Both the position numbers and the translations under genes were made by a program. From the NCBI GenBank assembly GCA_023436485.1, contig JAEZIU010000174.1, positions 1 to 9,127 on the forward strand: a DNA stretch of 9,127 nt. The letters run 5' to 3'. Shown here piece by piece: positions 1 through 6,491 of the stretch. Source of the DNA: Bacillota bacterium. GTDB lineage: Bacteria; Bacillota; Clostridia; Acetivibrionales; DSM-1351. Every line of letters begins with the position of its first letter. Position 1 is the first letter of the stretch. The notes beneath the pieces are model-generated. The model ran no database searches. It was not told the origin of the DNA and saw nothing but the letters and a program-made list of their open reading frames with translations.

Positions 1-95
1 GGTATATACAAGAGCCTCACAATATTTTCGAGGAAGCTTATTTTATATTTCGTGAAAGCTGCGGAGGATTTCCTGATTCTGAACCGGTTATTTGA
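1..95 (+). CDS. Possible 3' end of an unknown protein (partial)
   Basis: The frame beginning at base 3 is open from the left edge to a TGA at 93-95 and gives 30 residues, with the stretch IFEEAYFIFRESCGGFPD followed by a short acidic tail. The mixed, charged composition looks like a real C-terminus, and the stop falls just before the convergent gene ending at 105. I do not recognise the family. Another frame on the same strand (bases 1-126) is also open, but its product is hydrophobic, lysine-rich and runs into the antisense of the next gene, so I prefer this one. No terminator hairpin is visible between the two convergent ends. The call is tentative because only the tail is present. Confidence 0.45.
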   Translation, partial: YIQEPHNIFEEAYFIFRESCGGFPDSEPVI

Positions 96-104
96 AAAAT
101 GTAT

Positions 105-530
105 TTACTTCTTTTTTATAACATAGGTAAACTTCCACACAGCCGAATTACCTGAATACCTTCCTCTGTTTTCTGTAACTGTGACATTGGATGTATACTT
201 AGTACTCGTGCTTGCCTTTAGCTTACTTACCGAAACCGTAAGAGTCTTGCTCCCATAGTCAGGGTAATTGTCATCCTCTTCTGCAGTTGAAACAATAGTA
301 ATTTTACTATTTGGTGATGTAGATATTTCTACCGTTTGTCCCTCGTAAATTGACTTTTTATTAACTGTAGCACCATATCCCCATTCATTGCCTACATGGT
401 TATTTTCTATACAATCAACAGATTGCAGTGTTACCTTTACTTTGGTATTTGAAGCACTGTAGGCTCCACATGTAAAAAACGGTAATATGAGTACAATTAT
501 TAACAAAAAGCTTATGAATCTTTTGTTCAT
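105..530 (-). CDS. Small secreted protein of unknown function
   Basis: A 141-residue protein. The N-terminus is a typical Sec signal peptide: a lysine/arginine pair at 3-4, a hydrophobic core at about 5-20 and likely cleavage near A26 (AYSA/S). Cys21 is not in a convincing lipobox (FFTC), so a lipoprotein is unlikely. The mature part of about 115 residues is rich in Ser, Thr, Val and Lys in alternating patterns, suggesting an all-beta sandwich; it carries an acidic patch (EEDDNYPDYG) and ends in KKK. No catalytic motif is evident and I do not recognise the family. The start is supported by GGGGTGA about 10 bases upstream. It is followed directly by a convergent gene end and has its own promoter, so it seems monocistronic. 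An exported surface or adhesion-like protein is possible but unproven. Confidence 0.8.
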   Translation of the reverse strand: MNKRFISFLLIIVLILPFFTCGAYSASNTKVKVTLQSVDCIENNHVGNEWGYGATVNKKSIYEGQTVEISTSPNSKITIVSTAEEDDNYPDYGSKTLTVSVSKLKASTSTKYTSNVTVTENRGRYSGNSAVWKFTYVIKKK

Positions 531-574
531 ATATAATTCACCCCATTAAATCAAAATAATTTATTAATATCCAA

Positions 575-604
575 ATTATAGCATATTTATTACTTATCAG
601 TAAA
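575..604 (-). promoter_or_regulatory. Promoter for the secreted-protein gene
   Basis: On the minus strand TTTACT (599-604) is followed, after 18 bases, by TATAAT (575-580) preceded by TGC, an extended -10 element. It lies about 45 bases upstream of the start at 530. This is a good SigA-type match read directly from the sequence; the transcription start is not known. Confidence 0.55.
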
Positions 605-683
605 CTTTTACCATTCCACTGTGAATTAGCCCCACACTATTCCAAAATGAATATATTAATTTTTAAAAACAGATAATATATTC

Positions 684-692
684 GGAGGTGAT
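684..692 (+). promoter_or_regulatory. Ribosome binding site of the YkuS-family gene
   Basis: GGAGGTGAT is a near-complete match to the 16S rRNA 3' end and sits 5 bases before the ATG at 698, fixing that start. No convincing -35/-10 pair stands out in the AT-rich 605-683 stretch. Confidence 0.85.
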
Positions 693-697
693 ATCTT

Positions 698-949
698 ATG
701 AATCAGAAAATAGCTATCGAACCGAATTTAACTCCTATAAAGGACTATTTAACTAAAAAAGGGTACAGCGTTGAAACAATGGACTATGGACAAGGTGCAA
801 CAAAAAATAATTATGATGCAATTATAGTTGCAGGTGTAGAAACAAATATAATGGGCATACAGGATACAAGCAGTAAAGCCGTTGTAATAAATGCTGACGG
901 TATGACCGAGGAGCAGGTATATCAGGAACTTCAAAGCAGATTGCATTAA
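698..949 (+). CDS. ykuS: UPF0180 (YkuS-family) small protein
   Basis: An 83-residue protein that I match from memory to Bacillus subtilis YkuS, a protein of about 80 residues. The shared features are an N-terminal stretch resembling IGVEQSLTDVQEALKQKGY (here IAIEPNLTPIKDYLTKKGY), a central hydrophobic strand (DAIIVAG, 40-46), the signature N-x-MGIxDTSxK-x-VINA at about 50-66 (NIMGIQDTSSKAVVINADG) and a C-terminal amphipathic helix (TEEQVYQELQSRL). No enzymatic motif, signal peptide or membrane segment is visible, so it is cytosolic; the function of the family is not established. It is a single gene with an excellent ribosome binding site and a strong terminator immediately after the stop. The family call is confident, the role is not. 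Confidence 0.85.
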   Translation: MNQKIAIEPNLTPIKDYLTKKGYSVETMDYGQGATKNNYDAIIVAGVETNIMGIQDTSSKAVVINADGMTEEQVYQELQSRLH

Positions 950-991
950 ACGAAAAACCCCAATACTTCAAAAGTATTGGGGTTTTTCGTT
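949..991. terminator. Bidirectional Rho-independent terminator
   Basis: A perfect 20-bp inverted repeat: arms at 949-968 and 972-991 with a 3-base loop. The centre of the arm is GC-rich (ACCCC/GGGGT), flanked outside by A5 and T5 tracts, so either transcript gives a stable hairpin with U residues in its 3' arm. It starts on the last base of the rightward ykuS stop codon and lies 15 bases beyond the leftward araD stop, so it probably serves both. Confidence 0.9.
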
Positions 992-1005
992 GTTAACATT
1001 ATATT

Positions 1006-1695
1006 TTATTTTTGTCCGTAATAAGCTTTAGGTCCGTGCTTTCTCATAAAATGCTTGTCCAGCAGCACCTGTGGCATGGGAGTTACATTAGGGTTCAGTT
1101 GTTTGCACTGAATAGCCATCATAGCCACTTCTTCCAGTACAACAGAATTATGAACTGATTCTCCTGCACTTTTTCCCCATGTAAAAGGTGCATGGTTTTT
1201 TACAAGTACAGCAGGAATGTAGTTAGGATTTAAATCTTTAAAAGCCTCTATTATCACCGTTCCTGTATTTGCTTCATAATCAGACTCAATCTCAACCTTT
1301 GTCATTTCCCGAGTACATGGGATTTCACCATAAAAATAATCTGCATGAGTAGTCCCATAAGCAGGAATTCCCATACCAGCCTGTGCAAAAGCAGTTGCCC
1401 ATCTGGAGTGGGTGTGGGTTACACCTCCTATTTCGGGAAAAGCATTATACAAGGCTACATGTGTCGGTGCATCAGAAGACGGTTTCAATTTACCTTCCAC
1501 CACTTTACCTGTGAGGTCAATTAATACAATATCTTCAGCGGTCATAATGTCGTAATCAACGCCGCTTGGTTTTATTGCAATCAATCCTCTTTCTCTGTCA
1601 ATACCGCTTACATTTCCCCATGTATATGTTACAAGTCCTTTTTTAGGCAGTTCCAGATTGGCTTCCAGCACTGCTTGTTTGAGTTTTTCCAACAT
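1006..1695 (-). CDS. araD: L-ribulose-5-phosphate 4-epimerase
   Basis: Converts L-ribulose 5-phosphate to D-xylulose 5-phosphate, the last step of L-arabinose breakdown before the pentose phosphate pathway. The protein has 229 residues, almost the length of Escherichia coli AraD (231), and belongs to the class II aldolase/epimerase fold. Visible landmarks: phosphate-binding GNVSG (27-31) and SSDAPTH (73-79) with Asp75; the zinc ligands His94 and His96 in THTHS and His168 in KNHAPFTWG; Asp119 in THADYF, matching the catalytic Asp120 of E. coli; and a C-terminal HGPKAYYGQ with Tyr226 matching catalytic Tyr229. The ATG follows a GAGGT ribosome binding site (complement at 1703-1707). It starts 39 bases after the kinase stop and is the last gene of the leftward arabinose operon. 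All key residues are present. Confidence 0.96.
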   Translation of the reverse strand: MLEKLKQAVLEANLELPKKGLVTYTWGNVSGIDRERGLIAIKPSGVDYDIMTAEDIVLIDLTGKVVEGKLKPSSDAPTHVALYNAFPEIGGVTHTHSRWATAFAQAGMGIPAYGTTHADYFYGEIPCTREMTKVEIESDYEANTGTVIIEAFKDLNPNYIPAVLVKNHAPFTWGKSAGESVHNSVVLEEVAMMAIQCKQLNPNVTPMPQVLLDKHFMRKHGPKAYYGQK

Positions 1696-1734
1696 ATTTT
1701 TTACCTCATAAAATCAATTATTCCAATAAACTTA

Positions 1735-3342
1735 TCAGTTCAAGGAGTTTACTGCAGCTCTTTCAATATCCAAGCCCTTTGTGTACCGTTTCATAAATTC
1801 GTTGAAACCGGCAACATCCTTTGGATCAGGCTGCATTGAATCACCCTGACTTTCCTCAAACACGTTTTGTTCAAGAAAGTCTCCCAAGGACTGTGAGTTT
1901 TTTCTATTAATCATATATGAAGCGAGCAGGGCAATACCCCAAGCTCCGCCTTCACCCGCGGTTTTCATAACTGACACTGGAACATTAAAGGCAGCCGCCA
2001 TAATCTTCTGTCCTACTTCCTTTGTCTTAAAGAAACCGCCGTGTCCGGTAATACCATCTACTTTAACAGCTTCCTTTTGGAAAAGGATATCAAGTCCGGT
2101 TTTCAGTGCTCCAAGAGATGTAAACAAATTGACCCTGATTAAATTAGCCAGGTTGAAATTGCTGTTGGATGAACGTACAACCATAGGACGTCCTTCTTCA
2201 AAATGAGTAATATGTTCACCAGAAATATAACCGTATGCCAACAATCCTCCGCAATCAGGATCGCCTTGAAGTGCTGCTCCCAGCAAGGTATCATATAGCT
2301 GTGGTTTTTTCACGTCAACGCCCAAGGCCTTAACTGCCTCAGCAAATATACCCATCCATGCATCATAATCCGATGTACAGTTATTTGAATGAACCATTCC
2401 CACAAGACTTCCGTCCGGTGTAGTTACCAAGTCAATTTCAGGATACACTTTGGATAATTCCTTTTCCAGTACAACCATAGCAAAAACTGAAGTCCCGGCA
2501 GATACGTTTCCTGTACGTACTGCTACGCTGTTGGTGGCAACCATACCTGTACCCGCATCACCCTCAGGAGGGCAAAGAGGAATACCTGCTTGAAGCTCAC
2601 CTGTAACATCAAGGAGCTTTGCCCCTTCTTCTGTCAATTTACCTGCTTCAGTACCCGCAACAAAAACCTTTGGAAGAATATTTTCAAGCTTCCATGGGAA
2701 GTTGCGACTGTCGTTAACCTCATTAAACTGCTTAATCATATTTGAATTAAAGCCTTTTGTATTTAAATCAATTGGGAAAACACCTGATGCCTCTCCGACA
2801 CCAAGAACTTTTTCTCCTGTCAACTTCCAGTGTATATATCCGGCCAATGTAGTCATAAAATCAATACCGGATACATGCTCTTCATTGTTCAGTATAGCTT
2901 GGTAAAGATGGGCAATGCTCCATCTCTGAGGAATCGGGTAACTAAACAGTTTAGTAAGTTCTTCAGATGCCTGTGAAGTTATAGTGTTACGCCATGTTCT
3001 GAAAGGTGTCAGAAGGTTTCCTTCCTTGTCAAAAACCATATAACCGTGCATCATTCCGCTAAATCCGATAGCACCGGTTGTTTTTAACCCTACACCAAAC
3101 TTGTCCCTAACGTCTTTAATCATGTCCTGATAGCTGCTCTGAACACCCTTCCAGATATCCTCCAAGCTGTAAGTCCAAATGTTATTGATATAACTGTTTT
3201 CCCAGTCATGACTGCCGGATGCGATAGGTGCATTATCTGCACCTATCAATACCGTTTTTATTCTGGTTGATCCGAGTTCAATCCCAATTGTTGTCTGTCC
3301 GTTAATAATAGCATTTCGACCGTCATTTAGTTCATGTGTCAT
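1735..3342 (-). CDS. araK: FGGY-family pentulose kinase, probable L-ribulokinase (AraK type)
   Basis: Phosphorylates a pentulose with ATP; between an isomerase and araD the substrate is most likely L-ribulose. The 535-residue protein has both FGGY halves: N-terminal phosphate motif IGIELGSTRIKT (19-30), SGMMHG (95-100), probable catalytic Asp262 in PEGDAGTG, second phosphate loop TGNVSAGTS (277-285), and the nucleotide-side motifs GHGGFF (433-438) and GEGGAWGIAL (463-472). It differs from classical AraB. Established knowledge: in Clostridium acetobutylicum a non-orthologous kinase, AraK, fills this step, and this protein seems of that type; automatic tools may label it xylulokinase. An ATG 27 bases upstream (3369) lacks a ribosome binding site, whereas GAGGGGG (complement 3349-3355) lies 6 bases before the ATG at 3342, so I use the latter. 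Substrate is inferred from context. Confidence 0.88.
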   Translation of the reverse strand: MTHELNDGRNAIINGQTTIGIELGSTRIKTVLIGADNAPIASGSHDWENSYINNIWTYSLEDIWKGVQSSYQDMIKDVRDKFGVGLKTTGAIGFSGMMHGYMVFDKEGNLLTPFRTWRNTITSQASEELTKLFSYPIPQRWSIAHLYQAILNNEEHVSGIDFMTTLAGYIHWKLTGEKVLGVGEASGVFPIDLNTKGFNSNMIKQFNEVNDSRNFPWKLENILPKVFVAGTEAGKLTEEGAKLLDVTGELQAGIPLCPPEGDAGTGMVATNSVAVRTGNVSAGTSVFAMVVLEKELSKVYPEIDLVTTPDGSLVGMVHSNNCTSDYDAWMGIFAEAVKALGVDVKKPQLYDTLLGAALQGDPDCGGLLAYGYISGEHITHFEEGRPMVVRSSNSNFNLANLIRVNLFTSLGALKTGLDILFQKEAVKVDGITGHGGFFKTKEVGQKIMAAAFNVPVSVMKTAGEGGAWGIALLASYMINRKNSQSLGDFLEQNVFEESQGDSMQPDPKDVAGFNEFMKRYTKGLDIERAAVNSLN

Positions 3343-3378
3343 TGTTTTCCCCCTCATGTAGTCATCCATACTTATTCA

Positions 3379-3403
3379 CTGAATCTCATAGGATGTCATT
3401 CAG
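3379..3403 (-). repeat. Intercistronic 6-bp inverted repeat between isomerase and kinase
   Basis: CTGAAT (3379-3384) and ATTCAG (3398-3403) could pair in the mRNA between araA and araK. The stem is short, has no T-run and lies within the operon, so it may be an RNA-processing or stabilising hairpin, or chance. Confidence 0.25.
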
Positions 3404-3418
3404 ATTAACATAAATTTA

Positions 3419-4900
3419 TTATTTGAATGGATTCTCGTCCTTATAAAGCATTGCTGCAGGTTGATTGAAAGCTACATCCTCAACACCAAGAAGCTTCATT
3501 GTTGCGAACAGGACTTTTCCCACGTTTTTGAATGCTACACCACCATGGTGTGGGTATCTCTTAGCAATCAGTACATGTCTGTAGAATCTGCCCATTTCTT
3601 TGATTGCAAATACACCTATACCACCAAATGATTTAGGATCAACATCAATGATTTCTCCCTCGGCAACGTAACTTCTCAACTGGCTGTCAGCTGTTCCCTG
3701 GAGTCTGAAGAAAGTAATATCTCCAGGTCTTATTGTTCCTTCCAAAGTTCCTCTTGAGATATCAGGCTCCTTGTCTGGTTCAAGCAATCTGTGCATGATA
3801 AGCTGATACTTCATAGAGTGGTTTTTCATCATACATGAAGGAGTATTTCCGCAGTGGAAGCCCATAAACAAGTCTGTAAGTGTATATCCGTTAAATAAAT
3901 CCTTATTGTTTTCAAACATGTCCTTAGGAACAGAGTTGTTTATATCCAACAGAGTTGCAGGCATTTGTGTAGCACAAGTAATTATATATTCACTTAATGC
4001 ACCATAAATATCTGTTTCACATGCCACTGGAATTCCTTTTGCTGCAAGTCTTGAATTAACGTAACATGGAACGAATCCAAACTGTGTCTGGAATGCAGGC
4101 CAGCACTTATTTGCGAATACAAAATATTCAGAAGCGCCTTTATTCTGTTCAGCCCAATCCAACAATGTAATTTCATATTGTGCTAACTTTGGAAGAATTC
4201 CGGGATATCCGTTTCCATTCTTGAGTTCCTCTTCCATTTCCTTAACAACAGCAGGTATTCTTGGATCATCCTTATGATTATTAAATGCTTCAAAAAGATC
4301 AAGTTCTGAATTTTCCATTATTTCAACGCCAAGATCGTATAATGGCTTGATAGGAGCATTACATGCAACAAAGTTAAATGGTCTTGGACCAAAACTGAAT
4401 ATTTTCAATTTTGAAAGGCCAAGAAGAATTCTTGAGATATTTTCAAAATCCCCAACCATATCTGAAACATCTTGTGGATCTCCAACCGGATATTCAGGAA
4501 TATATGGATTCAGCTTTCTCAACGCCAGGTTATAGGATGCATTCAGCATACCGCAATATGCATCTCCACGTCCGCCCATAAGATTTCCTTCTGATTCTTC
4601 AGCAGCAGCTACGAACATAACCGGTCCGTCAAATTTCTGAGCAAGCATTGTTTCAGGTCCTTCAGGTCCGAAGTTTCCAAGGTATACTACAAGAGCATTT
4701 ACATCAGCATCCTTTAATTCCTTCAGAGCATTGAGAACATCTATTTCATTCTCAACTGCTGTATTTGCCTGAAATATTTCTAAACCTTTTTCTGCGCAAG
4801 CCTTAACAACTGCTTTACGTCTTTCCACACTCAATTCCGCAGGAAAACAGTCCCTGCTTACTGCTACAATGCCGAGTTTAACTTTTGGTACGTTATACAT
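3419..4900 (-). CDS. L-fucose/L-arabinose isomerase-family protein, probable L-arabinose isomerase
   Basis: Likely the aldose-ketose isomerase that turns L-arabinose into L-ribulose, the first step of this operon. The 493-residue cytosolic protein is of the FucI-like family (COG2407 type) rather than classical AraA. It has an N-terminal Rossmann-like region (KLGIVAVSRD, 8-17; ALVVYLGNFGPEG, 69-81) and a C-terminal metal site. Glu295 (ACETDIYGALS) and Asp319 (LLDIN) are 24 residues apart, exactly the spacing of the Mn ligands Glu337 and Asp361 in E. coli FucI, and His451 or His452 (RYPHHGG) is the probable third ligand. E. coli FucI is larger (591). The ATG at 4900 follows AAGGGGG (complement 4910-4916). 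It is the first gene of the operon, behind an AraR-type operator. Since kinase, AraD and AraR are all of the arabinose pathway, arabinose is the best guess, but L-fucose or D-arabinose are alternatives. Confidence 0.85.
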   Translation of the reverse strand: MYNVPKVKLGIVAVSRDCFPAELSVERRKAVVKACAEKGLEIFQANTAVENEIDVLNALKELKDADVNALVVYLGNFGPEGPETMLAQKFDGPVMFVAAAEESEGNLMGGRGDAYCGMLNASYNLALRKLNPYIPEYPVGDPQDVSDMVGDFENISRILLGLSKLKIFSFGPRPFNFVACNAPIKPLYDLGVEIMENSELDLFEAFNNHKDDPRIPAVVKEMEEELKNGNGYPGILPKLAQYEITLLDWAEQNKGASEYFVFANKCWPAFQTQFGFVPCYVNSRLAAKGIPVACETDIYGALSEYIITCATQMPATLLDINNSVPKDMFENNKDLFNGYTLTDLFMGFHCGNTPSCMMKNHSMKYQLIMHRLLEPDKEPDISRGTLEGTIRPGDITFFRLQGTADSQLRSYVAEGEIIDVDPKSFGGIGVFAIKEMGRFYRHVLIAKRYPHHGGVAFKNVGKVLFATMKLLGVEDVAFNQPAAMLYKDENPFK

Positions 4901-4945
4901 TTTAGAGATCCCCCTTAATATTTTTTTGCATTTAAATTACAAATT

Positions 4946-4974
4946 AAATTAATGTCGTATACTGTTACGTACAA
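4946..4974 (-). promoter_or_regulatory. Probable promoter of the arabinose operon
   Basis: On the minus strand TTGTAC (4969-4974), 17 bases, then TAATTT (4946-4951). The -35 element lies inside the AraR-type operator, so bound repressor would exclude RNA polymerase. The leader to the ATG at 4900 would be about 40 bases. Confidence 0.5.
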
Positions 4975-4976
4975 GT
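4963..4976 (-). promoter_or_regulatory. AraR-type operator upstream of the isomerase
   Basis: Read on the minus strand this is ACTTGTACGTAACA, which shares the 11-mer ACTTGTACGTA with the site at 6102-6115. The core TTGTACGTA matches the near-palindromic TTGTnCGTACAA-like pattern known for Bacillus and clostridial AraR. It overlaps the candidate -35 of the isomerase promoter, consistent with repression of the operon in the absence of arabinose. Confidence 0.75.
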
Positions 4977-4987
4977 TTAATAAAAAT

Positions 4988-6082
4988 CTACCTTTTGATA
5001 CAGGATTCCTTTATAATAAGTTCCGGTATTATGACTTTTTGAACAGGATTTATTAAATAATCACTATCTTTTATCATCTGCAGTAGAATCTCAGCTGCTT
5101 CCTCACCCAACTTCTCTTTAGGGTGACGGACTGTGGTAATCTTCACGGGACAATTCGCAGAAAAATACGAGTCATCAAATCCCGTTATGGATATATCATC
5201 GGGTACTTTCATACCTAAGCTGTTCAGCAGCTCATAAACTCTGAATGCAATTTCATCGTTATAACAAGCTATTGCATCAACCCCACGATGCTCTTCCATC
5301 AACCGTTTAACCATATTATAAGGCTTTATATCCCTGTCCTCGGTGTGAAACCAAACTACATTATCGGGATTATAGGCCATCCCTGCATCAGCAATGGCTT
5401 TTGCATATCCATTATGTCTTTCAACCCCTTGAACATCATCAGCCTTAAATATTCCTGCTATTTTTCTATGCCCTAACTTTGCCAGATATTCCACAGCCGA
5501 ATACATGCCTTTGGCATCATCCAGTAGAACATGTGATTTTTTGTCAAGTTGCTGATAAAGGCCATGGATAAAGATATATGGTATACGATGGTTGTCCAGT
5601 GCCTCATAAAGTTCCATATTCTCTGAATACAAGGCACTTTTAGTAGGCTCAATTATAAGCCCCTCAACATTCTTCTGGAGTACATCTTCCAGGCAAACAG
5701 CCTCATTTTTGGTATTATTATTTGTATTCTTGAGCATAATGCTGTAACCGTTGGACGAAAGTACACTATCAATGCCTTGAATAACCTTTGGAAAAATGTA
5801 TTCCGAAATATAGGTTGTAATAACAGCAATATTCCTGGAATCACTTCTTTTCCTGCTCCTATCCAGGCAATAGGTTCCACGTCCATGTTCAGTGTAAAGA
5901 TATCCTTCATTCACAAGCATTGAAATTGCTTTTCTCACAGTGTGTCTGCTCAGGGACATTGTTTCCGCTAGAACGTTTTCCGAAGGAATTTGTTCTCCCG
6001 GCTTTATTTTTCCCATGATTATTTCTTGCTTCAGATACTCCATAAGCTTGAGGTATTTTACCTGACTATCTTTCTTTTGCAT
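4988..6082 (-). CDS. araR: Arabinose repressor, GntR DNA-binding/LacI-type sensor
   Basis: A transcriptional repressor of the arabinose genes. The 364-residue protein (Bacillus subtilis AraR has 362) has an N-terminal GntR winged helix at about 10-72, with IPSENVLAE (32-40), SRHTVRKAISMLVNEGY (45-61) and the wing HGRGTY (66-71). The sensor follows from about 83 to the end and resembles LacI/ribose-binding proteins: NIAVITTYISEYIFPKVIQG, GLIIEP, HVLLDDAKGMYSAVEYLAKLGHRKIAGI, IACYNDEIAFRVYELLNSLG, ISITGFDDS and TTVRHPKEKLGEEAAEILLQM. A longer reading from 6115 is possible, but that ATG lies inside an operator; the ATG at 6082 has GGAG 7 bases upstream and gives the family length, so I chose it. 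The gene lies upstream of the operon on the same strand, and operators at both promoters indicate autoregulation. The ligand is presumably L-arabinose. Confidence 0.93.
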   Translation of the reverse strand: MQKKDSQVKYLKLMEYLKQEIIMGKIKPGEQIPSENVLAETMSLSRHTVRKAISMLVNEGYLYTEHGRGTYCLDRSRKRSDSRNIAVITTYISEYIFPKVIQGIDSVLSSNGYSIMLKNTNNNTKNEAVCLEDVLQKNVEGLIIEPTKSALYSENMELYEALDNHRIPYIFIHGLYQQLDKKSHVLLDDAKGMYSAVEYLAKLGHRKIAGIFKADDVQGVERHNGYAKAIADAGMAYNPDNVVWFHTEDRDIKPYNMVKRLMEEHRGVDAIACYNDEIAFRVYELLNSLGMKVPDDISITGFDDSYFSANCPVKITTVRHPKEKLGEEAAEILLQMIKDSDYLINPVQKVIIPELIIKESCIKR

Positions 6083-6101
6083 TATAATCTCCTTATATGC
6101 A

Positions 6102-6115
6102 ACTTGTACGTACAT
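6102..6115 (+). promoter_or_regulatory. araO: AraR-type operator upstream of araR
   Basis: ACTTGTACGTACAT contains the palindrome GTACGTAC (6106-6113) and shares 11 bases with the operator in front of the isomerase. It lies 20 bases upstream of the araR start and just downstream of the candidate -10, so it would cover the transcription start: negative autoregulation. Confidence 0.8.
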
Positions 6116-6119
6116 CTTA

Positions 6120-6147
6120 ATTATACATTATAATTTCAAATACACAA
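6120..6147 (-). promoter_or_regulatory. Probable araR promoter
   Basis: On the minus strand TTGTGT (6142-6147), 16 bases, then a perfect TATAAT (6120-6125). Initiation would fall within the AraR-type operator at 6102-6115. A second TATAAT overlaps the spacer at 6128-6133, so the exact -10 is uncertain. Confidence 0.55.
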
Positions 6148-6159
6148 TACTGTTTATAA

Positions 6160-6191
6160 TAAAAAAACTGCCTTGATTTACATCAGGCAGT
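6160..6191 (-). terminator. Rho-independent terminator of the 43-codon gene
   Basis: Arms ACTGCC (6167-6172) and GGCAGT (6186-6191), extended by TGAT/ATCA with one bulged base, form a stable hairpin. On the minus strand it is followed directly by TTTTTTT. It lies 17 bases beyond the stop of the small gene at 6209 and separates it from araR. Confidence 0.85.
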
Positions 6192-6208
6192 AATAGTTAA
6201 AAAACTTA

Positions 6209-6340
6209 TTATTTAGAAGGCTTTGTATTATTATTTGCCCTCTTATCATAATTATTTTGAGGCATTTTACTGGTATCGTATTTTCTTTTGTCCATTTCCC
6301 ACAACTTTCTTTGATAATCTAAAAACTCATGTAGTTTCAT
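6209..6340 (-). CDS. 43-residue small protein of unknown function
   Basis: A short gene with strong translation signals: AGGAGGTGA (complement at 6348-6356) is a full anti-16S match, placed 7 bases before the ATG, and a good terminator follows the TAA. The product starts MKLHEFLDYQRKLWEMDKRK, which would form a highly charged amphipathic helix with L3, F6, L7, L13 and W14 as possible hydrophobic-face residues. The tail (about 21-43) is polar, rich in Asn and Lys (QNNYDKRANNNTKPSK) and probably disordered. There is no signal peptide, membrane segment or cysteine. I do not recognise the family; it is not obviously Sda, SirA or a small acid-soluble spore protein. The DnaA-box cluster about 150 bases upstream makes replication-linked control conceivable. 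That it is a gene is well supported; its role is unknown. Confidence 0.75.
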   Translation of the reverse strand: MKLHEFLDYQRKLWEMDKRKYDTSKMPQNNYDKRANNNTKPSK

Positions 6341-6347
6341 TTTAAAA

Positions 6348-6356
6348 TCACCTCCT
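6348..6356 (-). promoter_or_regulatory. Strong ribosome binding site of the 43-codon gene
   Basis: AGGAGGTGA on the minus strand, 7 bases before the ATG at 6340. This is the main evidence that the short reading frame is translated. Confidence 0.85.
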
Positions 6357-6397
6357 GATTTTATTTTATGTTAACTTTTCAGGAGTTGTTACAAATA

Positions 6398-6409
6398 TAG
6401 TCATGACTA
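6398..6409. repeat. 12-bp perfect palindrome TAGTCATGACTA
   Basis: A gapless inverted repeat about 60 bases upstream of the small-gene start. Its symmetry suits a dimeric DNA-binding protein, and a weak TATATT -10 candidate on the minus strand lies next to it. A role as operator is only inferred. Confidence 0.35.
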
Positions 6410-6491
6410 AAACCCTGCTGGATACTCATTCCCAATCAAACAATTTTGTCTCTAAACTAGAAAAAAGTGTATACCCCCTAATCCCCTATAT

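Noticed and set aside
1735..3342. Xylulokinase (xylB)
   Set aside because: The FGGY family includes XylB, but no xylose isomerase or xylose regulator is present and the neighbours are arabinose genes; ribulokinase fits better.
3994..4176. Small gene in another frame inside the isomerase
   Set aside because: It lacks a ribosome binding site and is wholly contained in a well-supported enzyme gene on the same strand.
4901..4987. Catabolite-control (cre) site for CcpA in front of the arabinose operon
   Set aside because: I looked for TGnAAnCGnTnnCA-like sequence in the promoter region and found no adequate match; only the AraR-type site is clear.
6209..6340. The small protein as Sda, the DnaA-controlled sporulation checkpoint protein
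   Set aside because: Length and context are similar, but the sequence does not show the Sda pattern (a two-helix hairpin with the LSDELL-type start) that I remember from Bacillus. Only analogy is proposed.
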